A stretch of 64,000 nucleotides of DNA from positions 1 through 64,000 of the forward strand of contig JAHBUK010000001.1 in NCBI GenBank assembly GCA_019638115.1. Reading direction: 5' to 3'. The position numbers were made by a program, and so were the translations under genes. This document shows, one piece after another, positions 25,999 through 34,208 of the stretch. Each line of letters opens with the position of its first letter. Within the stretch, counting starts at the first letter, position 1. The stretch is from Flavobacteriales bacterium (GTDB taxonomy: Bacteria; Bacteroidota; Bacteroidia; Flavobacteriales_F; PHOS-HE28). A model generated the notes under the pieces. That model had not been told where the DNA came from. It saw nothing but the letters and a program-made list of their open reading frames with translations, and made no database searches.

Positions 25999-26607
25999 TC
26001 AAATGGCGTCCTTGCTGTTCTGCATCAGGTTCAGCAGGAACTCGCGGGCGCGGAAGAGCTGGGCTTTCACTGTGCCCAAAGGAAGGTCGAGCTCGTCGGC
26101 GATCTCCTCGTAGCTGTACTCCTTGTAGTAGCGCAGCTCCACCAGGGTCTTGTAGCGGGGCTTCAGCTTGTCCACCACTTCGCGCATGATCTCCACCTTC
26201 TGTTCCTTGATGGCTATCTCCGATGGATCGAGGCCGTGGCCTTTGAGTTCGATGGTCATCTCATCGCCATCCTCGGTGCCCATGGGCTTGTCGATGGAGA
26301 AGGTCTTCTTCTTCTGTTTGCGGATCCAATCGATGCAGTTGTTGGACGCGATCTTGAAGAGCCAGGTGCTGAACGCGTAGTTCGGCGTGTACTGCTTGAG
26401 GCGATTGAAGGCTTTGCCGAAGGCCTCGATGGTGAGGTCCTCCGCATCGTCCTTGTTGTTGATCATCTTCAAGAGCATGAAGTAGATCGAATCGCGGTAG
26501 CGCTGCATCAGTTCGGCGTAGGCCTTCTGATCGCCGTTGTCCACGGCACGGCGCACCAGTACGTAGTCGTACCGGGCTTTCTCGCTGAGGTTCTCGTTCA
26601 CTTCCAT
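25999..26607 (-). CDS. ECF-type RNA polymerase sigma factor
   Basis: The start at 26607 (MEVNENLSEKARYD) gives 202 residues. Region 2 contains DAEDLTIEAFGKAFNRL and YAFSTWLFKIASN; region 4 contains YKEYSYEEIADELDLPLGTV, a helix-turn-helix. An acidic linker lies between them. It would direct RNA polymerase to a stress or envelope regulon. No anti-sigma gene is adjacent. The start overlaps the glycosyltransferase end by 10 bp, so the two are co-transcribed. Confidence 0.92.
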   Translation of the reverse strand: MEVNENLSEKARYDYVLVRRAVDNGDQKAYAELMQRYRDSIYFMLLKMINNKDDAEDLTIEAFGKAFNRLKQYTPNYAFSTWLFKIASNNCIDWIRKQKKKTFSIDKPMGTEDGDEMTIELKGHGLDPSEIAIKEQKVEIMREVVDKLKPRYKTLVELRYYKEYSYEEIADELDLPLGTVKAQLFRAREFLLNLMQNSKDAI

Positions 26608-27704
26608 CGTTTGGGCTTGACGAGGATCGTGCTCATGTAGAGCAGGGGATCCAAAAGTAGGAACAACCATTCCAGGGGTAATGCGAACCAGGTGATGGCT
26701 CCGGCGCCCAAGCGGCGCAGGCTGGCCATGGTGACCGGAAGAAGCAGGCCGAGCTTGATGGCCGCCCCAACGGCGAAGGACTCCCAATGCCCACGCACGG
26801 CGAGCACTACCAGCGACACCCAGAAGACCAGGCGTGCAAGCGGCAAAAGAGTAAGGAGCACTTGATGGCCGAAGCGATAGTGCGCCGCTGTGGTGTAGTG
26901 CCTGCGCTTGCGCCTGATCCAAGTGGCAATGTCGGGCGTGGGTACGGTGGTCATGAAGGAACGCGGATCGGCCACCACGGAAGTGTTGCGCGCACGGGCC
27001 ACCGCGTTGATGAAGAGGTCGTCATCGCCGCTCATGAGGTGGTTGCCGCGCCGGGCATCGCGTGCATTGAAGAACACCTCGGTGGTGTAGGCCAGGTTGC
27101 GACCCACGCCCATGTAGGGCAGGCCCGCCATGGCGAAGCTCATGTACTGGGCGGCTTTCGCACTGCCATCATAACGTTCCAGCACATTGGCCAGACCAGG
27201 CTGAACAGTGTAGGGGCTGTGACCGATGACGATGCTGCGGCCATTGCGGAAACCGGCGGCCATGACGGAGATCCAATCCTTACTGGCGGGTACGCAGTCC
27301 GCATCGGTGAGCAGCACGTGCTTGTGTTTCGCGGCACGCATGCCCACGCCCAGCGCGATCTTCTTGCCGTAGTTGAATTTCTCGTCGGCCTGGATGTTCA
27401 CCAAGCGCAGGCGCTCGTACTGGGGCTTCATCCACTCCAGGATCTCCCAGGTGTCGTCCTCGCTGCGGTCGTTCACGATCACCAGCTCGAAGGTACGATG
27501 GTCCTGCTGCATGAGCATGGGGATGAGCCGCTCCAGCGCACGAGCTTCGTTGCGGGCGCAGATCACCACGCTGATGGGCAGCTCCCGATCCGGCTCCACG
27601 TCGGTCTTTCGGAACGCAAGCCGCACGAACATGAAGGCGTGGAAGAGCAGGAGCACCAACAAGGCACCTGCCATCACATAGGTTTCCACCGACCAATTGG
27701 GCAT
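26598..27704 (-). CDS. Family 2 glycosyltransferase, membrane-bound
   Basis: I prefer the ATG at 27704 (MPNWSVETYVM), giving 368 residues. An N-terminal TM helix precedes the GT-A domain with ISVVICARNEA, the DTW/NDRSEDD segment and the DxD-type LLTDADC. A GDDDLF motif and an RRKRRHY motif (RxxRW-like) follow, then three or four C-terminal TM helices. This is the processive/anchored GT2 layout. The sugar and acceptor are unknown. Confidence 0.88.
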   Translation of the reverse strand: MPNWSVETYVMAGALLVLLLFHAFMFVRLAFRKTDVEPDRELPISVVICARNEARALERLIPMLMQQDHRTFELVIVNDRSEDDTWEILEWMKPQYERLRLVNIQADEKFNYGKKIALGVGMRAAKHKHVLLTDADCVPASKDWISVMAAGFRNGRSIVIGHSPYTVQPGLANVLERYDGSAKAAQYMSFAMAGLPYMGVGRNLAYTTEVFFNARDARRGNHLMSGDDDLFINAVARARNTSVVADPRSFMTTVPTPDIATWIRRKRRHYTTAAHYRFGHQVLLTLLPLARLVFWVSLVVLAVRGHWESFAVGAAIKLGLLLPVTMASLRRLGAGAITWFALPLEWLFLLLDPLLYMSTILVKPKRWK

Positions 27705-27854
27705 GACACGGGGCACACCCCAGCGGGATGCAGCCGAGGGCGAAGCTACCCGGCAACAAAGGGCCCATAAGCGGCCATCAGCACCAGTTATGAACAGATG
27801 AAGTGGAGAGAGCCCGCACCTGCACCGGACCTACCTTTGGCCGCCTTTACAACC

Positions 27855-28985
27855 ATGTCCTTCACCCTGCTTTCCACCGACCCCGGCTCACAGGCCCGCG
27901 CCGGCATCCTGCGCACCGATCACGGCGACATACCCACCCCCATCTTCATGCCGGTGGGCACGCTGGGCGCCGTGAAGGCCGTGCATCCGCGCGAACTGCG
28001 CAACGACCTGGATGCGCCGATCATGCTCAGCAACACCTACCACCTGTACCTGCGGCCCGGCGTGGAAGTGCTGGAACATGCCGGTGGGCTGCACAAGTTC
28101 AATGGCTGGGACCGTCCCATCCTTACCGACAGCGGCGGTTTCCAGGTGCACTCGCTCAGCGACATCCGCAAGATCACCGAGGAAGGCGTGAAGTTCCAGA
28201 GCCACATCGATGGCAGCCGCCACCTCTTCACACCGGAGCGGGTGATGGACATCCAGCGCAGCATCGGCGCGGACATCATCATGGCCTTCGACGAGTGTAC
28301 GCCCTGGCCCTGCGAGCTGGCCTACGCCGAGAAGAGCATGCACATGACCCACCGCTGGCTGGACCGCTGCATTACGCAATTCAACAGCACGGAGCCCAAG
28401 TATGGCCACCGGCAGATGCTCTTCCCCATCGTGCAGGGCAGCACCTTCCCGGAACTGCGCAAACGATCGGCGGAGTACATCGCCACCAAGGACATGCCCG
28501 GCAACGCGATCGGCGGCCTCAGTGTGGGCGAGCCGGAGGAGGAGATGTACGCCATGGCCGAGCTGTGCTGCGACATCCTGCCCAAGGACAAGCCGCGCTA
28601 CCTGATGGGCGTGGGCACACCGTGGAACCTGCTGGAGAACATGGCGCGCGGCGTGGACATGTTCGATTGTGTGATGCCCACCCGCAACGGTCGCAACGGC
28701 ATGCTCTTCACCCGGCAGGGCGTGCTGCAGATCAAGAACAAGCAGTGGGCCGACCACCACGGTCCGCTCGACCCTGATGGTACCACGTGGGTGGACAACC
28801 AGTACTCGCGCGCCTTCGTGCGGCACCTGTTCCAGAGCGGTGAAATACTGGGGCAGCAGATCGCCAGCCTGCACAACCTGGGCTTCTACCTGGCGTTGAT
28901 GAAGGAAGCCCGGGAACGGATCCTGGACGGTAGTTTCACGAGTTGGAAGAACGCGTTGTTGCCAAACCTGAAAACGCGACTCTAA
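27855..28985 (+). CDS. tgt: tRNA-guanine(34) transglycosylase
   Basis: The start at 27855 (MSFTLLSTDPGSQ) gives 376 residues. The enzyme exchanges G34 for preQ1 in queuosine-type tRNAs. Active-site pieces are LTDSGGFQ, the base-contact loop GGLSVGEPEEEM, and the nucleophile Asp in DMFDCVMPTRNGRNG. The C-terminal zinc site of classic Tgt (CxCxxC then His) is not intact: the segment reads PLDPDGTTWVDNQYSRAF, with no cysteines, while the later LHNL histidine remains. From memory the Bacteroidota enzymes share this loss, so it is probably lineage-wide rather than damage. Confidence 0.93.
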   Translation: MSFTLLSTDPGSQARAGILRTDHGDIPTPIFMPVGTLGAVKAVHPRELRNDLDAPIMLSNTYHLYLRPGVEVLEHAGGLHKFNGWDRPILTDSGGFQVHSLSDIRKITEEGVKFQSHIDGSRHLFTPERVMDIQRSIGADIIMAFDECTPWPCELAYAEKSMHMTHRWLDRCITQFNSTEPKYGHRQMLFPIVQGSTFPELRKRSAEYIATKDMPGNAIGGLSVGEPEEEMYAMAELCCDILPKDKPRYLMGVGTPWNLLENMARGVDMFDCVMPTRNGRNGMLFTRQGVLQIKNKQWADHHGPLDPDGTTWVDNQYSRAFVRHLFQSGEILGQQIASLHNLGFYLALMKEARERILDGSFTSWKNALLPNLKTRL

Positions 28986-29006
28986 ATACCCGCTACTTGC
29001 CTTCAG

Positions 29007-29054
29007 CTACTGGCTGCTGGCGAGATACCGTAGCCAGTAGCCAGCAGCCAGTAG
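29007..29054. repeat. 15-bp perfect inverted repeat of the agccagcagccagtag family
   Basis: Arms ctactggctgctggc (29007-29021) and gccagcagccagtag (29040-29054) enclose an 18-base loop. They lie between the tgt stop and the permease start. The hairpin has no T-run, so a terminator role is uncertain. The gccagtagccagcag units also run in tandem. Confidence 0.85.
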
Positions 29055-29077
29055 CCAATTGCAAGCAGCCCCCCACC

Positions 29078-30157
29078 GTGCTGAAAACCCTCGATCGCTA
29101 TATCATCCGGCAGTTCCTCGGGACCTTCTTCTTCATCCTGCTGAGCATCATGCTCATTGCGGTGGTGTTCGACATCAGTGAGAAGACCGAGGATTTCGCC
29201 AAGATGAAGGCCACCACGGGCGAGATCATCCGCGACTACTACCTCAACTTCGTCATCTACTACAGCAACCTCTTCAGCGGGCTCATCATCTTCCTGGCGG
29301 TGTTGCTGTTCACCAGCAGGCTGGCACACCGCACGGAGTTCATCGCCATGCTGAGCAGCGGGGTCAGCTTCCCGCGCATCCTGTGGCCCTACTTCCTGGC
29401 GGCCACCTTCCTCACCGGGCTCTCGATGGTGATCAACCACAAGGTGCTGCCGGCGGCCAACAAGGTGCGGCTCGACTTCGAGGAACAGCACATCCGCGCC
29501 ACCTTCCGGGTGGATGCCAAGCACATCCACCGCGAGATCGCTCCGGGCAACATCGCCTATTTCGAATCGTGGAACGCCAAGGAGCGCACCGGCTTCCGCT
29601 TCAGCCTGGAACAATGGCAGGATGGGCGCATGCTGCAAAAACTCCACGCCGATCGCGCCCGCTACGACAGCACGTCGGGACATTGGCGCCTGCACGATTA
29701 CAACTTGCGGATCATCGGCGAGCACACCGACCGCATCATCACCGGGCTCGAACTGGACACCGTGATCCCCTTGCGACCAAGCGACATGGGACAGCGTTGG
29801 GAATTCGCCATGGCCATGGGCTGGGAGGAGATCAACGCCTACATAGCGGCCAAGCAGGCGCAGGGCGACGGCAGCCTGATGCCCTACCTCATCGAGAAGC
29901 ACCAGCGCACCTCCTACCCTTTCGCAACCTACGTCTTCACCTTGATCGGCGTGAGCATCGCCAGTCGCAAGGTGCGCGGTGGTACCGGCCTGCACCTGGC
30001 CCTGGGCGTGGGCTTGGTGCTGGTGTACATCTTCGCCATGCGCATCTCCACCGTGGCCGCCACAAACGCCGGCCTCAACCCCTTGTTGGCCGTGTGGATC
30101 GCCAACGTGCTGTTCACGGTGATCGGCGTGTTCATCTACCGTTCAGCCCCCAAATAG
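29078..30157 (+). CDS. LptF/LptG family permease
   Basis: I use the GTG at 29078 (read as M, then LKTLDRYIIRQFL), because upstream codons are repeat DNA; this gives 359 residues. Helices 1-3 lie near residues 10-120, a periplasmic beta-jellyroll near 125-260 (FRVDAKHIHREIAPGN), and helices 4-6 at the end (LHLALGVGLVLVYIFA). This is the LptF/G transmembrane part of the LPS-extracting ABC complex. The ATPase LptB is not in the window. Confidence 0.9.
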   Translation: MLKTLDRYIIRQFLGTFFFILLSIMLIAVVFDISEKTEDFAKMKATTGEIIRDYYLNFVIYYSNLFSGLIIFLAVLLFTSRLAHRTEFIAMLSSGVSFPRILWPYFLAATFLTGLSMVINHKVLPAANKVRLDFEEQHIRATFRVDAKHIHREIAPGNIAYFESWNAKERTGFRFSLEQWQDGRMLQKLHADRARYDSTSGHWRLHDYNLRIIGEHTDRIITGLELDTVIPLRPSDMGQRWEFAMAMGWEEINAYIAAKQAQGDGSLMPYLIEKHQRTSYPFATYVFTLIGVSIASRKVRGGTGLHLALGVGLVLVYIFAMRISTVAATNAGLNPLLAVWIANVLFTVIGVFIYRSAPK

Positions 30158-30188
30158 TCGCTGGCCTTCCAATTTTTCGTTCATCGTG

Positions 30189-30206
30189 ATCATACGATGG
30201 ACCCTA
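30189..30206. promoter_or_regulatory. Candidate operator upstream of the ArsR gene
   Basis: CATCGT and ACGATG form an inverted repeat around gatcat about 35-50 bp before the ArsR start. ArsR repressors bind such sites in their own promoters. Position and symmetry are the only evidence. Confidence 0.35.
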
Positions 30207-30240
30207 TCCATCGTAACATTGCGATCTATTGATCGATCTT

Positions 30241-30573
30241 ATGGGCATCACCAAGACCGAACTCTTTACCGCCAACCAGAACCAGCTGGCCGCCTGGGCC
30301 AAGGTGCTGGGGCATCCGGCGCGCATCGCCATCCTGCAGCGGCTCATCCAGCACGACTCCTGCTTCTGCGGGAGCCTCACCGAGGAACTGGGGCTTGCGC
30401 AGGCCACCATCAGCCAGCACCTGCGCGAGCTGAAGGAGGCCGGGCTCATCAAAGGCACTGTGGAAGGCACCAGCGTGTGCTACTGCATTGAACCGAAGGC
30501 CTGGGCGAAGGCGCAGGCGGCATTCACCAAACTCTTCAACGCATACAAGTCGCTTGGCAGCGAATGCTGCTGA
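30241..30573 (+). CDS. arsR: ArsR-family metalloregulator
   Basis: The ATG at 30241 (MGITKTELF) gives 110 residues. The winged helix is clear (LGHPARIAILQRL, QATISQHLRELKEAGLI). A CFC pair just before the recognition region and Cys pairs near the C-terminus (CYC, ECC) could bind As(III). It heads the arsenic gene run and would repress it until arsenite binds. Confidence 0.9.
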   Translation: MGITKTELFTANQNQLAAWAKVLGHPARIAILQRLIQHDSCFCGSLTEELGLAQATISQHLRELKEAGLIKGTVEGTSVCYCIEPKAWAKAQAAFTKLFNAYKSLGSECC

Positions 30574-30611
30574 GGGGGCGTGAGGATGATATTCAGTGTA
30601 ATGGAATAACC

Positions 30612-30701
30612 AGTGCGACTCCGGGTCAGGCCCGGAGTGACAAGACAAGAACCAATGCGACTCCGGTCCGATACATATCGGACCAAGCCCGGAGTGACAA
30701 G
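30612..30701. repeat. Two palindromic elements of the gactccggg family, one with a nested palindrome
   Basis: Copy one (30612-30646) has core gactccgggtcaggcccgga. Copy two (30656-30701) has ggtccgatacatatcggacc, a perfect palindrome, placed in the centre of the core. Both lie between the ArsR and ArsM genes. The same family occurs inside the KS domain and in the ArsM tail. Confidence 0.9.
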
Positions 30702-30703
30702 CC

Positions 30704-31663
30704 ATGAACAACTCAGAAGAACTGAAAGACCTCGTGCGCCGCAAGTACGCCGAGATCGCCCAACAGGACAAGGCCACCAACGCCAGCAGCTGCTGCGGCG
30801 CGGGTGGATGCAGCACCGAAGTGGCCACCATCATGAGCGACGATTACACGAAGCTCGAAGGCTACAACCCCGACGCCGACCTCTCGCTCGGCTGTGGGCT
30901 GCCCACCGAGTTCGCGCGGATCAAGCCAGGCGATACCGTGCTCGACCTGGGCAGTGGCGCCGGCAACGACTGCTTCGTGGCACGCGCCGCCACCGGTGCC
31001 GATGGCCGCGTGATCGGCGTGGACTTCACTCCAGAGATGATCGTCAAGGCCAAGGAGAACGCCCGCAAGCTGGACTACCAGAACGTGGAGTTCCGGCAGG
31101 GCGACATCGAGGCGCTTCCCCTCAGCGCCTGCATGGTGGACGTGGTGGTGAGCAACTGCGTGCTGAACCTGGTGCCCGACAAGCGACAGGCGCTATCCGA
31201 AGTGTTGCGTGTGCTCAAACCAGGAGGGCATTTCAGCATCAGCGATGTGGTGCTGGTGGGTGAATTGCCGTCGGCCATCCAAGGCGCGGCAGAGATGTAC
31301 GCCGGTTGTGTGAGCGGCGCGCTGCAGGAGGATGAATACCTCGGCATCATCCGTGACCTCGGCTTCGACGAGATCACCGTGCAGAAGCGCAAGCCAATCG
31401 TGGTGCCGGACGACATCCTCAGCAACTACCTGAGCGCGGAGGAGCTGGCGGACTTCAAGGCGGGCGGCACGGGGATCTTCAGCATCACGGTGTTCGCGCG
31501 GAAGAGCAGCGTGGACTGTTGTGGGGCGGAAGTGGGTGCGACTCCGGGTCAAGCCCGGAGTGACAAAACGGGTCAAGCCCGGCATGACAATGCGGACAAG
31601 GCGAAGGACCCTGAAGGCATCCACGCCATACCCGGCTGTGAGTTGGGCTCTGCCTGCTGCTGA
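30704..31663 (+). CDS. arsM: Arsenite S-adenosylmethionine methyltransferase
   Basis: The 319-residue protein methylates As(III). The SAM site is VLDLGSGAGNDCF, with VIGVDFTPEMI next. Conserved cysteines sit in SSCCGAGGC, LSLGCGLPTE, SNCVLNL and AGCVSGA, as expected for ArsM, which binds arsenic by three thiols. The C-terminal 45 residues are coded partly by two copies of the palindromic repeat (VGATPGQARSDKTGQARHDN) before a closing CELGSACC. That tail is unusual for the family, although the final Cys pair could still bind arsenic. Confidence 0.92.
   Translation: MNNSEELKDLVRRKYAEIAQQDKATNASSCCGAGGCSTEVATIMSDDYTKLEGYNPDADLSLGCGLPTEFARIKPGDTVLDLGSGAGNDCFVARAATGADGRVIGVDFTPEMIVKAKENARKLDYQNVEFRQGDIEALPLSACMVDVVVSNCVLNLVPDKRQALSEVLRVLKPGGHFSISDVVLVGELPSAIQGAAEMYAGCVSGALQEDEYLGIIRDLGFDEITVQKRKPIVVPDDILSNYLSAEELADFKAGGTGIFSITVFARKSSVDCCGAEVGATPGQARSDKTGQARHDNADKAKDPEGIHAIPGCELGSACC
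31536..31595 (+). repeat. Palindromic repeat elements inside the 3' end of arsM
   Basis: A full copy (gactccgggtcaagcccgga) and a second half-related copy (gggtcaagcccggcatgaca) lie side by side in frame. They add about 20 residues to the ArsM tail. This is the same family as in the upstream gap, so local spread is likely. Confidence 0.88.
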
Positions 31664-31674
31664 ACCATACCCCC

Positions 31675-32352
31675 ATGCTACTGCCATCCTTCCTGCTCAC
31701 GCTCCTCAGCGCCCAAGCTCCCATGGACCGCACCCTGCATCCCGACCTACAACGCTACGTGGACGAACGTGTGGTGCCCGCCATGGTCGCCATCCCCGAC
31801 GAACGCAAGGAGCAACTGGACCTGGTCGCCGAGTTCATTCGGGAACGCGAAGCAACTGGCGCTTCGGCCTCTCTCACCTTTATCTGCACGCACAACAGCC
31901 GACGCAGTCACCTGGGGCAGCTCTGGGCGGCCACGGCGGCGTGGGTATTCGCAATAGACCACGTGCGCACCTACAGCGGCGGCACGCAGGTCACGGCCTT
32001 CAACCCGCGTGCGGTGGCGGCGGTGGAGCGGGCGGGTTTTGAGATGGTGAAGCCCGACGGGAAAAACCCGGTGTATGAAGTGTCGTTCACCAACGACCGG
32101 AACGCCGAACACTGCTGGAGCAAGAAGTACGACGACCCGGCCAATCCCACCGAAGGTTTCTGCGCTGTGATGACCTGCTCTGAGGCGGATACCAACTGCC
32201 CCATCGTGCGTGGTGCGCTGGACCGGGTGAGCCTGCCCTACAACGACCCCAAGGAGTCCGATGGGACCCCGGAGGAGACCGCGCGCTACGATGAGCGCTG
32301 CCTGCAGATCGCGGCGGAGATGTGGTACGTGATGCGGGAGGCCGCAGAGTGA
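31675..32352 (+). CDS. Arsenate-reductase-like / low-molecular-weight phosphatase-fold protein
   Basis: The 225-residue protein has a CX5R P-loop, CTHNSRR, with Cys71 and Arg77 and a following Ser, as in LMW phosphatases and thioredoxin-type ArsC. An N-terminal hydrophobic start (MLLPSFLLTLLSAQA) could be a signal sequence, which would be odd for a cytosolic reductase; an internal start at MDRTLHPDLQRY removes it. Further cysteines (EHCW, GFCAVMTC, TNCP) could supply resolving thiols. Context between ArsM and ACR3 favours As(V) reduction or a related thiol reaction. Confidence 0.8.
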   Translation: MLLPSFLLTLLSAQAPMDRTLHPDLQRYVDERVVPAMVAIPDERKEQLDLVAEFIREREATGASASLTFICTHNSRRSHLGQLWAATAAWVFAIDHVRTYSGGTQVTAFNPRAVAAVERAGFEMVKPDGKNPVYEVSFTNDRNAEHCWSKKYDDPANPTEGFCAVMTCSEADTNCPIVRGALDRVSLPYNDPKESDGTPEETARYDERCLQIAAEMWYVMREAAE

Positions 32353-32520
32353 AATGCAGGGAACCGCAGAGGCGCAGAGGGCGCAGAGAAATGCAGCAAT
32401 GCGTGAACTGGAATGCATGAACCCGCAGATGACGCAGATGAACGCAGATAGTCTTCCATTGAACGCTCCCCATCGTATGCCCCGCATTTCAACTGCGCCA
32501 TCTGCGTCTTCTGCGGCCGA
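32353..32520. repeat. gcagag and gcagatga repeats, partly inverted
   Basis: The gap before ACR3 holds ccgcagaggcgcagagggcgcagag, then ccgcagatgacgcagatgaacgcagat, whose complement recurs as catctgcgtcttctgcgg near 32500. No gene is present. Confidence 0.75.
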
Positions 32521-32531
32521 ATTCCCTCGAC

Positions 32532-33575
32532 ATGAGCGGTAATACTCCCACCATCGGCTTCTTCGAGAAGTACCTCACCCTATGGGTGGCGCTCTGCATC
32601 GGGGCGGGCATTGCGCTGGGCGAACTGGCCGGTGATGGCATGCAGGTAGTGGCCGACCTGGAGATCAACACCGTGAACATCCCGGTGGCCATCCTGATCT
32701 GGTTGATGATCTACCCCATGATGGTGCAGGTGGACTTCAGCTCCGTGTCCAGGATCGGGCCGCAGCTCAAAGGACTCAGCCTCACCGTGGTGATGAACTG
32801 GCTGATCAAGCCTTTCACCATGGCCTTCTTCGCGTGGCTCTTCTTCAGCAACCTGTACAGCGCCTGGCTGGACCCCGAACGGGCGCAGGAGTACATCGCC
32901 GGGGCGATCCTGCTCGGTGCGGCGCCCTGCACGGCCATGGTCTTCGTGTGGAGCTACCTCAGCGGCGGCGACCCCAACTACACGCTGGTGCAGGTGAGCG
33001 TGAACGACCTGATCCTGCTCGTGCTCTTCGTGCCCATCGTGCAGTTCCTGCTGGGCATCACCGGCATCACCATCCCCATGAACGTGCTCGTGACCTCGGT
33101 GGTGGTCTTCGTGGTGATCCCGCTGGTGGCCGGCTACCTCACCAACCGCTTGCTGATCCGTGCCCACGGCGAGGATTGGTTCAAGACGCACTTCCTGCCG
33201 AAACTGAAGCCCGTCTCCATTGCCGCGCTGCTCGTCACGCTCATCCTGCTCTTCGCCTTCCAAGGGCAGAAGATCCTCGCGAATCCCTTCGACATCCTGC
33301 TCATCGCCATCCCGCTCTCCATCCAGACCTACTTCATCTTCTTGCTCACCTGGAAAGGCGGCCGCTGGCTGAAGCTCCCCTACCGCACCTGCGCACCGGC
33401 CAGCATGATCGGCGCCAGCAACTTCTTCGAGCTGGCCGTGGCCGTGGCCATCGCGCTCTTCGGACTGAACAGCGGTGCCGCATTGGCCACCGTGGTGGGT
33501 GTGCTGATCGAGGTGCCGATCATGCTGCATTTGGTGCGTATCGCGAAAAGGTGGCAATATGCCGATGGAATGTAA
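32532..33575 (+). CDS. acr3: ACR3-type arsenite efflux permease
   Basis: The 347-residue protein has ten hydrophobic segments and the ACR3 signature LGAAPCTAMVFVWS, whose cysteine is essential in the family. WLIKPFTMAFFAW and SNFFELAVAVAI also match. It exports As(III) from the cytoplasm using the proton gradient. Its stop lies in the 5' arm of a long inverted repeat. Confidence 0.94.
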   Translation: MSGNTPTIGFFEKYLTLWVALCIGAGIALGELAGDGMQVVADLEINTVNIPVAILIWLMIYPMMVQVDFSSVSRIGPQLKGLSLTVVMNWLIKPFTMAFFAWLFFSNLYSAWLDPERAQEYIAGAILLGAAPCTAMVFVWSYLSGGDPNYTLVQVSVNDLILLVLFVPIVQFLLGITGITIPMNVLVTSVVVFVVIPLVAGYLTNRLLIRAHGEDWFKTHFLPKLKPVSIAALLVTLILLFAFQGQKILANPFDILLIAIPLSIQTYFIFLLTWKGGRWLKLPYRTCAPASMIGASNFFELAVAVAIALFGLNSGAALATVVGVLIEVPIMLHLVRIAKRWQYADGM

Positions 33576-33678
33576 AATGTAGAATGCAGAATGTAGAATG
33601 ATCAATAGCTAAGCAAACGATCGACTGGATCCATTTCATTCTACATTCTTCGGTTCTACATTCTACATTTTACATTTC
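33568..33678. repeat. Long inverted repeat of aatgtagaatg units, copy 1
   Basis: The 5' arm (33568-33601) and 3' arm (33636-33678) are tandem aatgtaraatg and its complement. The loop contains gatcaatagct. A second copy with the same arms and loop motif lies at 47525-47645, so this is a defined mobile-like repeat, not random low complexity. Confidence 0.85.
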
Positions 33679-33686
33679 CTCACACC

Positions 33687-34121
33687 ATGCTCCGTCTCCT
33701 CCACACCTCCCCCCGCGCCACCATCTTCCTCATCCGCCTGATGGTGGGCGCCGTGTTCCTCTCCGAAGGCATCCAGAAGTTCCTCTTCCCTGCGATCCGT
33801 GGCGCGGGGCGTTTCGAGAAGATCGGACTGCCCAGCCCGGAGTTCCTCGGCTCCTTCGTGGGCTTCTTCGAGATCCTCTCCGGCGCGTTGATCCTGCTGG
33901 GGCTCTTCACGCGATTGGCCGCCGTGCCCACGCTCATCATCATGCTCGTGGCCATCGCCACCACCAAAGGCGCGGTGCTTGCCAATGAAGGCTTCTGGCC
34001 CATGATGCACGGCAGCCGCACGGACTGGGCCATGCTCCTGGGCAGCATCTACCTGATGATCGAAGGGGGTGGGAAATGGTCGGTGGATCGGGCCCTACAG
34101 GGAATGAAAAATGTAGAATGA
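33687..34121 (+). CDS. DoxX family membrane protein
   Basis: The 144-residue protein has four TM helices with the DoxX pattern (LIRLMVGAVFLSEGIQKFL, GFFEILSGALILLGL). DoxX relatives are linked to thiosulfate or redox functions; the substrate here is unknown. The last five residues (MKNVE) are coded by the aatgtagaatg repeat that follows, so the repeat has supplied the stop. Confidence 0.88.
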   Translation: MLRLLHTSPRATIFLIRLMVGAVFLSEGIQKFLFPAIRGAGRFEKIGLPSPEFLGSFVGFFEILSGALILLGLFTRLAAVPTLIIMLVAIATTKGAVLANEGFWPMMHGSRTDWAMLLGSIYLMIEGGGKWSVDRALQGMKNVE

Positions 34122-34148
34122 AAAATGAAAAATGTAGAATGTAGAACT
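34104..34148. repeat. Half element of aaaaatgtagaatg units
   Basis: Tandem gaatgaaaaatgtagaatg units overlap the DoxX stop and fill the gap to the MFS gene. This is one arm of the same family as at 33568 and 47525, without its partner arm. Confidence 0.8.
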
Positions 34149-34208
34149 GTCCGTGGGTGAAAGTTGCGTTTGGCTTCGCCTTTGGACGTTCTCGTTAGTG
34201 TTGGATCG

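Noticed and set aside
28730-28870. Tgt as a degraded pseudogene because the zinc cysteines are missing
   Set aside because: All catalytic motifs and full length are kept, and I recall the same loss in other Bacteroidota.
29007-29054. Hairpin as the tgt terminator
   Set aside because: It has no T-run on either side and belongs to a tandem repeat family, so it is listed only as a repeat.
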